Position numbers and translations under genes: made by a program. Shown here piece by piece: positions 56,227-63,955 of a stretch of DNA of 64,000 nt; within the stretch, counting starts at the first letter, position 1, and every line of letters starts with the position of its first letter. Under the pieces are notes generated by a model. The model ran no database searches. It saw only the letters and a list, made by a program, of their open reading frames with translations, and was not told the origin of the DNA. The DNA lies in NCBI GenBank assembly GCA_963666825.2, contig OY763044.2, positions 5,518,001-5,582,000 on the forward strand, in the 5' to 3' direction. This DNA comes from Saccharicrinis sp963666825 (GTDB taxonomy: Bacteria; Bacteroidota; Bacteroidia; Bacteroidales; Marinilabiliaceae).

Positions 56227-56739
56227 ATGAAATCAGAATTAAGCCCTTCGGATGGCACACTAAATTATTCAGAAGGAGACCTTGTAAATGGATTTGTCAC
56301 TGAGATTCGCGATTATGGATGCCTTGTTGAAGTTGAAAATAGTATCAAAGGCATTATATATGTTTCGGAATTGAGTTGGTTAAACCATAACATCCACCCT
56401 TCGCATTTGTTGAGTGTTGGTGATCCTATTGAGGCATATGTACTCGATTTTAATAACACAAGAAAAGATCTCTCTTTAAGCTTAAAACGATGTCAGCCCA
56501 ATCCATGGGAACAGTTTGCATCCAAATATAAAGTGAAAGATACAATTACCGGAACCATCGATGGTATTACTACCATAGGTGTTTTTGTAAAATTAGATGG
56601 TGGTGTAAGCGGTCATATCTTTCCAATGGATATACCAGAACAGTTAGAAATGGAAAAACTAAGCAAAGGCGATGAGTTAGAAGTGATAATTCTTAGCATT
56701 GATAGCGACCGTGAGCGTATTTTTTTAAAACCAAGATAA
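56227..56739 (+). CDS. Two-domain S1 RNA-binding protein
   Basis: 170 residues made of two S1 (OB-fold) domains: about 18-83 (GDLVNGFVTEIRDYGCLVEV to DLSLSLKR) and about 97-169 (KVKDTITGTIDGITTIGVFV to RIFLKPR). Domains of this type in ribosomal protein S1 bind single-stranded RNA. It is far too short for ribosomal S1 and has no other domain. It could act in RNA binding or as a regulator; the accessory location is unusual for such a core fold. Confidence 0.85.
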   Translation: MKSELSPSDGTLNYSEGDLVNGFVTEIRDYGCLVEVENSIKGIIYVSELSWLNHNIHPSHLLSVGDPIEAYVLDFNNTRKDLSLSLKRCQPNPWEQFASKYKVKDTITGTIDGITTIGVFVKLDGGVSGHIFPMDIPEQLEMEKLSKGDELEVIILSIDSDRERIFLKPR

Positions 56740-57414
56740 TTCAAAAAAGGTGCTACCTTTTTATAGAAATAGCTAGAAAAGCAAAGAATTCCCCTAATTA
56801 AGATTGCTAATAATAGGATTGCACACTGCAATATTTCATTTTGTCGGCTAAACAACACTATTGCAGGGTGCAAGATTCTTTTTTAAATCTATACGAGCCT
56901 AACGCAGCCTGCTACAGTGCTTTTTTGCATCAAAACGAGATATTAACCATGTTTTATCCCCTTTTTGTTGGCTAAACAATACCCTAACAGAGTGCAAAAC
57001 TTTTTATTGGAATCTGAATAATCATTTTTTTAAGCATAATGCTTTTGCGCATATATATTTGTGCTGCCTATAAATATAATTTCTAATGCTTGCTGGTATT
57101 TTTCTATATGCCATTACTCATGCCATCATTTCAACAATCATAATATTATAATTCATATGAATTTTAGTAGAATAAGTTTCCGTTAAATTCTATCAAAGTT
57201 ACTAAAGAAAATTTGCTTAAATATAGTCTCACAAAAGGAGAGTAAAAGAGATAGATCCACGAAAATGAAAATTTATTTTGAAATATGATAATATGCCGTT
57301 ATTACGTATTATATTTAAGAGATTGTTAATCGTTTATAAATAAGTTAGCGTGCATTAAAATGACAGCCCAATTTGAACATTATAAAGAATAGAATAACGA
57401 CTAAATCAAACAAT
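56740..57414. other. Repeat-bearing spacer between S1 and VCBS genes
   Basis: Roughly 675 bp without a gene. It contains a 35-nt degenerate direct repeat (56839-56873 and 56963-56997, 28 of 35 identical), an AGTCTCAC element at 57225-57232 and, at its right end, GTTAGCGTG (57344-57352) and AATAACGAC (57393-57401), which recur after the next gene. Confidence 0.55.
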
Positions 57415-58542
57415 ATGAATAAGATAACATTTTGTCTTTTGTTTTTAATATTAACAAATTTTATTCAAGCTCAAGTTTCGTTTGTAGATAATGGACAAAA
57501 ACTAAAAAGTGATAATAGTTGGTATCTGCATCTATCCGATATGGACAAAGATGGAGACTTGGATGCATACTTTGAAAATGCGCTTTGGGTAAATAATGGA
57601 AAAGGAGAATTTGAAAATACAGGTAAACGATTGACAAAATCGTACTTCCCAAAATTTGCGGATGTTAATAACGACGGACTGGATGACTTAATTGAAAATG
57701 ACAGTATTTTTATTAATAATGGCAACTTGGGTTTTATTTTTTATAGTAAAATCGATTGTGATATTAAAATGGCCGGGGCTTATTTTTTTGACATCAATAA
57801 TGACAATCTATATGATATGATTGTTATCTCTCGAAATAGTGATAGAATTCTTTTAAATAATGGAAAAGGAAGATTTACAAATAATGGTGACAGTTTAGGA
57901 GGTTGGGGACAATGTTCATATGCATTTGGAGATATTAACCGCGATGGATTTATAGATATTTATGTTGGAATCCCCCACAATCCCCCACCTGTTTTCGGAA
58001 CAGGAATTAATAAAATCTGGTTTGGTAGCAAAAATGGAACATTCAAATTAAAAGAGCATAGATTAGAAAATGCAGAATCCAGAGGTGTTGTATTGGAAGA
58101 TTTTGATAATGACAATGACCTTGATTTGTATGTTTCCGACAGAACCAATGGAGGGCGTATTTGGTTTAATGATGGTAAAGGGAATTTTACTGATAGTGGA
58201 CAGAAATTAGGAGGTTTTGTTGGTGCAGCTAAAGCGGCAGATTTTGACTCTGATGGAGATATTGACCTATTAATTTGCGAAGATGCAGGAGGAGAAAAAG
58301 GATTGGTATTTAGTGATGGTGCTCCAAACAAAATCTGGTTAAATGATGGTAAGGGGCATTTTAATGACAGTGGACTTAAATTAGGAAATTCAAATACAAT
58401 ATCAGTCTCAGTTGGAGATTTAAATGGAGACAATAAATCTGACATTTTTGGAGTAAATGTTAAATTAAATACCTCTCAATCAGGACCACCTAAAGCTGAA
58501 AATTGTGATGTTGAGATTTGGATTAATAATACAGGGAAATAA
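57415..58542 (+). CDS. Secreted VCBS/FG-GAP repeat protein
   Basis: Signal peptide (1-20, MNKITFCLLFLILTNFIQAQ) then about seven repeats carrying DxDxDG-type calcium loops (DMDKDGDLD, DVNNDGLDD, DINRDGFID, DFDNDNDLD, DFDSDGDID, DLNGDNKSD), predicted to close as a beta-propeller. No catalytic motif and no T9SS sorting domain, so it probably stays in the periplasm or at the envelope. ATG 57415 is preferred over TTG 57373 because the signal peptide starts there. Direct repeats bracket the gene. Confidence 0.85.
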   Translation: MNKITFCLLFLILTNFIQAQVSFVDNGQKLKSDNSWYLHLSDMDKDGDLDAYFENALWVNNGKGEFENTGKRLTKSYFPKFADVNNDGLDDLIENDSIFINNGNLGFIFYSKIDCDIKMAGAYFFDINNDNLYDMIVISRNSDRILLNNGKGRFTNNGDSLGGWGQCSYAFGDINRDGFIDIYVGIPHNPPPVFGTGINKIWFGSKNGTFKLKEHRLENAESRGVVLEDFDNDNDLDLYVSDRTNGGRIWFNDGKGNFTDSGQKLGGFVGAAKAADFDSDGDIDLLICEDAGGEKGLVFSDGAPNKIWLNDGKGHFNDSGLKLGNSNTISVSVGDLNGDNKSDIFGVNVKLNTSQSGPPKAENCDVEIWINNTGK

Positions 58543-58638
58543 ATAACGACACGCTAATCGAATTCTAAGATAAAACAGTCTCAGCAAACGCACTTATATT
58601 TTAATATTTAACCAGAGACCTGACCAAAATAAAAAAAC

Positions 58639-58761
58639 ATGTCAGAAGAAAATCAAAATAGAAAAAGCCATTATATGAAAGTAGTAATTGGCAAAAAAGA
58701 AAAAATAATTCATTTTTTTATTACCCCTCTTTCTATATTAAGTGTTGTAGTAATTGAATAA
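58639..58761 (+). CDS. Possible 40-residue membrane-anchored peptide
   Basis: An ATG frame encoding a basic N-terminal half and a hydrophobic C-terminal half (FFITPLSILSVVVIE), as in small single-pass proteins. No family and no ribosome-binding site. It is 29 bp before the lipoprotein gene and may be a leader peptide or chance frame. Confidence 0.28.
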   Translation: MSEENQNRKSHYMKVVIGKKEKIIHFFITPLSILSVVVIE

Positions 58762-58790
58762 ACATTTAATAACTAACGTAATTAAAAAAA

Positions 58791-59378
58791 ATGAGTAAAA
58801 AATTATTTTTATCAGCTATAACTATCGGGTTAGCTTTAATGACTGCATGTAATAAAGAGGAATCTATTACAAATTCTGAAAATTTTGAAGAAATATTTGA
58901 AGCATATGACATCGAAGATGTAGATGTGTCAAATGTATCAGATTCAGTGTATAATCACTTACAAACAATTGAAACAACCGAACAATTATTAGACGTAATA
59001 GATTTTATTAAATCCCCTACAAAACTAGAATCTGCAAGTTATAATGAAGATAGTCTTAAAGGAATGTATCGAGCAAAAGGTCAACAACCGAATGGAATAG
59101 CAATGGTTTGGTTTGCTTGTAGGAATCAATCAGATGGAGAAAGTGTATCTGTAATAAGAAGTGAATTTTATTTAACAGGGATATGGTCTTCTATCATGGA
59201 ATACCAACATACTGGTCAGTCAAGGCTTGGTTTTATTTTTGCAAACAGAGCACATTTCTTTGCTACAGGACATATGCTTGTAAAAGTTGCAACAAAAGGA
59301 ATTACACTGAAGAGCATTCCATGTTCAATAAATGGTTACTATGATTTTAATACACAGATGTCACATTTTGATAACTAA
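58791..59378 (+). CDS. Hypothetical lipoprotein, 195 residues
   Basis: The lipoprotein signal ends LMTAC (C20) and is followed by an acidic N-terminal region (about 22-80) and a beta-rich C-terminal part. No family recognised. The next gene, a small membrane protein, starts 4 bp after its stop codon, so the two form one unit. Confidence 0.75.
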   Translation: MSKKLFLSAITIGLALMTACNKEESITNSENFEEIFEAYDIEDVDVSNVSDSVYNHLQTIETTEQLLDVIDFIKSPTKLESASYNEDSLKGMYRAKGQQPNGIAMVWFACRNQSDGESVSVIRSEFYLTGIWSSIMEYQHTGQSRLGFIFANRAHFFATGHMLVKVATKGITLKSIPCSINGYYDFNTQMSHFDN

Positions 59379-59382
59379 TGAT

Positions 59383-59583
59383 ATGAATTCCATTTTAATA
59401 ATTCTATTGATACTATCGGGAGGGCTATGGATTTGGGCTTTATCTAATCTAATTAGAAGTAGGAATAAATCGATAAAAAAAGCTTTATGGCTTATTGCTA
59501 TATTTATATTTCCAATTATAGGACCTATTATATATTTCCAAATAAATAATAAACCTAATATCAATAAAAGAAAAAACGTATGA
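59383..59583 (+). CDS. PLDc_N-like small membrane protein
   Basis: 66 residues with two hydrophobic helices separated by a basic loop (SNLIRSRNKSIKKALWL), and the FPIIGPIIYFQ ending that marks the phospholipase D nuclease N-terminal (PLDc_N) domain. Such stand-alone two-helix proteins are common and of unknown role. ATG 59383 is preferred to the upstream ATG 59332, which lies inside the lipoprotein gene. Confidence 0.7.
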   Translation: MNSILIILLILSGGLWIWALSNLIRSRNKSIKKALWLIAIFIFPIIGPIIYFQINNKPNINKRKNV

Positions 59584-59642
59584 TTAATATATAACTACGC
59601 CAAAGTATAAATTGTATATTGGTTGTATTTTAAATTGAAGGA

Positions 59643-59672
59643 GGCTGTCTCAAATAAGATGGCTTTTTTTTT
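59643..59672 (+). terminator. Terminator after the PLDc_N-like gene
   Basis: GGCTGTCT (59643-59650) pairs with AGATGGCT (59657-59664) using three G-T pairs, followed by a long T-run. Stability is moderate. Confidence 0.65.
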
Positions 59673-59798
59673 ATTTTTAAAATTACTATTTTATATCATG
59701 ATTTACATTACAATTGGGTAATAACTCAATTAGATTAAGATTGAACAAATAGACAATAATTACCAATCTATATTGCGATGAAAAAAAATTGAGCATAG

Positions 59799-59954
59799 TT
59801 ACTTACATTATAAGTACAAATGTGCACACTTACTTACATTATAAATAGTCTCACAAAACCAGGAATATACAGCTAAAGTCACTCTTGTTTAGGTAAAGAA
59901 ATAACTATTTCGTTAATTAACGAAATACAAGTGTGCATACTTACTTACATTATA
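59799..59954. repeat. Structured repeat block before the toxin-antitoxin genes
   Basis: TTACTTACATTATA occurs at 59799-59812, 59830-59843 and 59941-59954. The last two extend leftward into near-identical 29-nt units (59815-59843 and 59926-59954, two mismatches). Between them is the perfect 20-bp palindrome ATTTCGTTAATTAACGAAAT (59907-59926). Confidence 0.75.
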
Positions 59955-60088
59955 ATTTGGATTCTCGAATTTCAGATTGTCTTGCTTAATTCTGTAATTA
60001 TAATACCAATCATTTAATTGATAAATAAAGATATATGTAATTGAATTTGCATAATTGTACGCTATAATATACATCAAATTCATTTATC

Positions 60089-60307
60089 ATGAGAGTAATT
60101 AGTTCAGCAGAGCTTCGTAATAATATGAAGAAATATCTTGATTTAGCAGCAAGTGAACAAATAATTATCCAAAGAGGAAATACAGAAACTTTTGTACTCC
60201 AGAAACAGGAATACCTTGAACCTGATGAAGACTTGAAAAGGGCTATAAGTTCAGAGGAATTATTGGAAAGAGTTACTCCTCGCATAAAGAAAATGTTTGA
60301 TAAATGA
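60089..60307 (+). CDS. Antitoxin, Phd/YefM-like
   Basis: 72 residues starting MRVISSAELRNNMKKYLDLA, the classic N-terminal DNA-binding motif of Phd/YefM antitoxins, with an acidic/basic helical C-terminus. It overlaps the downstream toxin frame by 11 bp. It would repress its own promoter and neutralise the toxin. Confidence 0.8.
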   Translation: MRVISSAELRNNMKKYLDLAASEQIIIQRGNTETFVLQKQEYLEPDEDLKRAISSEELLERVTPRIKKMFDK

Positions 60308-60632
60308 GAGTCGTTTTTTGCCGGAAGTAGAAGACTACCTTGTAGAATTATCAGAATTACTTCACAAAAAAGAATACTTAGGTTTTAAAGAAATTGCAGT
60401 TAAATATATTTCTGAGTTAGTTCTGGAGATTAAAACATCCTTACATAAAAGAATAAAAAAAGCTGCACCTCCTTACTTTGATAGATATGGGAAAGGAATG
60501 AAATCTGTAACATTAAAAAAAAACAAGACTACTCAATGGTATGTTTTTTTCTCGATCTATGAAAGCAATAATGAATTGGTTTATTTAGTTAGATACATAA
60601 GCAATAATCATGTAGCATCCCATCACCTATAG
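60297..60632 (+). CDS. Putative toxin partner (RelE/ParE-like end)
   Basis: 111 residues. The C-terminal part (TTQWYVFFSIYESNNELVYLVRYISNNHVASHHL region) has the beta-strand, Arg and His pattern of RelE/ParE toxins; the helical N-terminus (RFLPEVEDYLVELSELL) is longer than in RelE. The frame has no ATG: it must start at TTG 60297, within the antitoxin gene, or TTG 60318. Overlap and order fit a type II module. The toxin family is inferred, not certain. Confidence 0.65.
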   Translation: MINESRFLPEVEDYLVELSELLHKKEYLGFKEIAVKYISELVLEIKTSLHKRIKKAAPPYFDRYGKGMKSVTLKKNKTTQWYVFFSIYESNNELVYLVRYISNNHVASHHL

Positions 60633-61526
60633 TTTTTAAACGTAATGTTAATATCTAATGCAAAGAATTAAATGAGAAATTTAAGACTTAATTAGTTCCT
60701 AAAATCCATCTAATTATACATGATTCTTATTCATAACCTATTCTGGGTACAGATAAAAAAACAATGATCATTAAGCCTGTTAGTCTAGCTAACAGTTTTT
60801 TTTGTTTGCCCCATATTGTTACAGTAATTTATTTTTCATTTAATGATCTATTCACTCTATTAGACATAACTTCCTTTACTTTAAGGTTATTAGAAATAAT
60901 CTTTTGTTGTAGAATATAGTTTTGAGATAACCATTGAATAGGTATTTTGATAATGATTATAGTTCTCTTGAGATAAATTGAATTTATTGAAGATAAAGTT
61001 ATTTTAGAAGGATTAAATATCCTTTTTTATCTATTCTTAAATAATATATTACCTCAAAACCTTTTAAAATCGATTATACTTTTTGAGATAGTTTAAGTCG
61101 TGTGTATTTGTTTAAGTATCATGTAAACAGTGTATTGTAGGGTGTTGTCTCTTGATATTTTATTATATATTCTTTTGATATCTTGCTATCACGGCTTTAA
61201 TAATTGATTTTTGTATATGATAATAAACCAAAGCGTAAAGGTTCCTATAAATGCATTATTATAATTAACCCAGTAATCTAAATTCTATTTTGAAACTGTA
61301 AAATCAGACGAAAACAAGTCGGTCTTAAGCTTGTATATTAAATTAGATGTACTTCAGTAATATTATAGACCTTAACATATATTTGGTTAATATATGAAGT
61401 AGTTAGGGACATAAAAATCACTTTGAAAATAGTTTAAAGTTTAGATTGGTAGTTGATTATGAAAAGTAATTGATTGGCGGTGTTGGTCTTGATTTGCCTT
61501 TTATTATTGTTTAAAACTATATATTT
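60633..61526. other. Long gene-free spacer between toxin and T9SS gene
   Basis: About 890 bp of AT-rich sequence. It holds a third TCTGGGTAC (60742-60750) and a hairpin terminator at 60777-60803. On the minus strand a frame without a good start runs about 61017 to 60829. Nothing else recognised. Confidence 0.5.
60777..60803 (+). terminator. Terminator-like hairpin after the toxin-antitoxin unit
   Basis: CTGTTAG (60777-60783) pairs with CTAACAG (60789-60795) around a 5-nt loop and is followed by eight Ts. It is 26 bases after a copy of TCTGGGTAC, the tRNA-Leu 3' end. Confidence 0.7.
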
Positions 61527-63773
61527 ATGAAAAAAATTATTTACTTATTGGTAGTTGTTTTTACTGCTTTTAACATGGTGGCACAGGAGACCACCAGTGA
61601 TATATTAATTTCTGAGTATTGCGAATATAATCAGACGGTCTCAGATCCCAATTACTTTAACCATTACATTGAGTTATATAATGGGACAGGTGATTCGGTA
61701 GACATGAGTAATTACCAGTTATGGCGAGCTATGAATGGTGGTGGTTGGAATATAGATGGAGATGGCATTGATAGAGGTCCGCTAACATTACGTGGATATC
61801 TTCATAATAATAAAACATATGTAATTACACGACCCAATACTGTATCTAATCCAATTAGTATCGCCAGCGATTCTCTTCAATCTTGGGTTTTTTTAAATAT
61901 CAGTGGAGATGATGCCATAGGTCTAGCAAAGAATAATGGCAGCGGAACCTATGAACTAATTGATGTAATTGGTACACCAGATGAAGATCCTGGAAACTAC
62001 TGGAGTGTAGCCGGGTATGATAATGGTACGCAAAATCATGTTTTGGTTCGAAAGTCTGGAATTTGTAGTCCGAATACGAATTGGACAGTGTCAGCAGGTA
62101 CAAATTTAGACGATTCAGAGTGGATAGTAAAGGATGAGAATGATATCTCAGACATAAACTATCATACTTGTCAGTGTAATGGTGGTGTTGGAGACGAAAT
62201 AATAGAAGGTGCACTTAAAAAGACTGCTTTATTTATAGGGAACAGTTACACTTACTATAACGATATGCCCATTTTGGTTCAACGTTTGGCTCAAAGTGTT
62301 GGAGACACATTAGTTCATAGTGAAAGCTATCCTGGAGGTTATAGATTATCGCAACATTATGAATTAGATGCTACTCAAGAATTAATTAAAGCAACTAATT
62401 ACGATTATGTTGTACTGCAGGAACAAAGCCAGCGTCCGGCAATAGACTCCACTTTATTTTTCGAATATGTTCATAAGTTTGATAGCATCCGACAAATATA
62501 CAGCCCTTGTGGAGAAACCATGCTTTACATGACTTGGGGACGTAAATATGGTGATGCAACTAATTGTGCAGAATATCCCGATGTATGTACATACGAAGGA
62601 ATGGACAGCGTTATCAGAGTTCGTTATTTAGAAGCTCAGGAAAAAATTAATAGTTTAATTTCACCTGTTGGAAAAGTTCGTAATTACATAGTAAACAATT
62701 ATCCCGATATTGAATTGTATATTTCTGACGAGAGTCATCCTACTGCTGAAGGTTCATATGTATCAGCGGTTACTTTTTATACTGTAATGTTTAAAAAGGA
62801 TCCGACTTTAACTACCTACAACTTCTCGTTAAGCGACGAAAATGCAGCAATTATTAAGCAGGTTGTTAAAGATATGGTATACGATAAGCTTGATGATTGG
62901 AATACCTATGGCGTAGGTGCTGATGCATCAATGGAGCTTAATATAACCTATCCTACATCAACAGATATTCTTTCTGGAAGCGATTCTTATGTTGCAAATA
63001 TTGAAGTAATTAGTAGTGTTGCAGCAGTTGATAGCGTTGTTGTTTTTTATGATGGTACAAGATTAGGAAGCTTGAGTGAATCTCCATTCTCTTATTCGTT
63101 TTCGCCAACTGTGGGCGGAATGAATAATTTGATTGCAGTGGCATATAATTCTGATGGGGGTAAAAACTTTACTCGCTCTGACTTCTATGTGATAAATGAT
63201 AATATGCCAATAGAAGTTAAAGATTCTTGGGGTATAATTGGTTCAGCCTTAACAGGTAGTGATACTGACGGTTGGAATGCAGATGTAGATATGATCTATG
63301 ATGAAAGTACTGACTTGTGGTCCATTGCAAAAACTCTTTTTGCAGGAGAATTTAAATTCAGAGCAAACGATTCATGGACATTAAACTATGGGGATAATAA
63401 TACTGATGGTATTCTTAATCAAGATGGGGCAAATATACCGATATCAGAAAGTGGAAATTATACCATTACGTTAGATGTTACTAATAAAACTTATGCTATT
63501 GTATTGAATACTCCCACGTTAGTAGAAGAAAATGATACTCATGCAATAGAAATATACCCTAATCCAGCTCACTCCATCTTGAATATCAATCTATGTAAGA
63601 TATTTAACAACGGGTATTATGAAATTTATAATATATCAGGACAATTGATTAAAAACGATATTTTAAATTCACAAAATAATAAGTTTGATATTGCAAACTT
63701 ATCATCTGGAGTATATGCATTAAAAATTAAAATTGATAATAAAGTATTTTGCCAAAAGTTTATTAAAAAATGA
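61527..63773 (+). CDS. T9SS-secreted multidomain esterase-like protein (LTD-SGNH-Ig-SusE-CTD)
   Basis: 748 residues. A signal peptide (1-20, ending MVAQ) is followed by a lamin-tail-like domain (about 22-205) and an SGNH-type domain (about 232-420) with LFIGNSYTY (S240) and D401-x-x-H404. Then come a Big_9-like Ig region (from about 472), a SusE/SusF-like starch-binding-type domain (about 566-660, with FKFRANDSW and NYTITLD) and a T9SS type A sorting domain (about 672-748, IEIYPNPAHSILNINL). It should be secreted through the outer membrane and attached to the surface. The SGNH part resembles DUF4886 proteins. Substrate unknown; acyl or acetyl esters of a glycan fit best. Confidence 0.87.
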   Translation: MKKIIYLLVVVFTAFNMVAQETTSDILISEYCEYNQTVSDPNYFNHYIELYNGTGDSVDMSNYQLWRAMNGGGWNIDGDGIDRGPLTLRGYLHNNKTYVITRPNTVSNPISIASDSLQSWVFLNISGDDAIGLAKNNGSGTYELIDVIGTPDEDPGNYWSVAGYDNGTQNHVLVRKSGICSPNTNWTVSAGTNLDDSEWIVKDENDISDINYHTCQCNGGVGDEIIEGALKKTALFIGNSYTYYNDMPILVQRLAQSVGDTLVHSESYPGGYRLSQHYELDATQELIKATNYDYVVLQEQSQRPAIDSTLFFEYVHKFDSIRQIYSPCGETMLYMTWGRKYGDATNCAEYPDVCTYEGMDSVIRVRYLEAQEKINSLISPVGKVRNYIVNNYPDIELYISDESHPTAEGSYVSAVTFYTVMFKKDPTLTTYNFSLSDENAAIIKQVVKDMVYDKLDDWNTYGVGADASMELNITYPTSTDILSGSDSYVANIEVISSVAAVDSVVVFYDGTRLGSLSESPFSYSFSPTVGGMNNLIAVAYNSDGGKNFTRSDFYVINDNMPIEVKDSWGIIGSALTGSDTDGWNADVDMIYDESTDLWSIAKTLFAGEFKFRANDSWTLNYGDNNTDGILNQDGANIPISESGNYTITLDVTNKTYAIVLNTPTLVEENDTHAIEIYPNPAHSILNINLCKIFNNGYYEIYNISGQLIKNDILNSQNNKFDIANLSSGVYALKIKIDNKVFCQKFIKK

Positions 63774-63787
63774 CATTATAGATTAGG

Positions 63788-63815
63788 TTGGAATATTTAA
63801 GATACTCCAATTTTT
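63788..63815 (+). terminator. Terminator of the T9SS gene
   Basis: TTGGAATAT (63788-63796) pairs with ATACTCCAA (63802-63810) with one mismatch, followed by five Ts. Confidence 0.55.
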
Positions 63816-63907
63816 AGATAGTAAGTATGTTAAAAATCCTGATATAGAGAATGATGTATTAATTAGGGTAAGGTATTATAAATTGCTTTAACACTATTAG
63901 ACTTCGT

Positions 63908-63955
63908 CTCTGGGTAAAGATAAACCTCTTGATTAGTTGATAGTCAAGAGGTTTT
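63908..63955 (+). repeat. Right direct repeat (attR-like): displaced tRNA-Leu 3' end plus terminator
   Basis: CTCTGGGTA at 63908-63916 equals the last nine bases of tRNA-Leu. ATAAACCTCTTGATTA and TCAAGAGGTTTT follow as at the tRNA. The terminator hairpin is still intact: all three substitutions fall in the loop or change A-T to G-T. No tRNA body precedes it. Confidence 0.7.

Larger units (their letters stand above)
55068..63907. mobile_element. Probable tRNA-Leu-associated genomic island or island remnant
   Basis: An 8.8-kb stretch between the intact tRNA-Leu and a second copy of the tRNA 3' end plus terminator. Gene density is low. It holds a toxin-antitoxin pair, unrecognised small genes, a VCBS protein and a T9SS cargo, with several interspersed repeats. 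No integrase or transposase is visible, so it may be a remnant, or a non-autonomous element. A decayed tRNA duplication is the main alternative explanation. Confidence 0.5.

Noticed and set aside
57960..58445. 161-codon minus-strand frame inside the VCBS gene
   Set aside because: Its Pro/Ser/Leu-rich composition mirrors the Asp/Gly repeats of the sense strand, so it is an antisense shadow.
57344..58620. Integron attC site after the VCBS gene
   Set aside because: CACGCTAAT and GTTAGCGTG look similar to attC core boxes, but they do not fit the RYYYAAC/GTTRRRY consensus and no integrase is seen. Kept only as a cassette-like observation.
60829..61017. Minus-strand open frame of about 62 codons in the long spacer
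   Set aside because: No usable start codon near its beginning and a low-complexity, Lys/Asn/Ile-rich composition. It could be a gene remnant but cannot be supported.
55680..61526. CRISPR array in the repeat-rich spacers
   Set aside because: Repeats here are two or three copies at irregular spacing, with no series of equal-length spacers and no cas gene.
55068..63907. Integrase, transposase or complete insertion sequence in the putative island
   Set aside because: I looked for tyrosine or serine recombinase and transposase motifs among the reading frames and found none. The island call rests on the tRNA duplication and gene content only.
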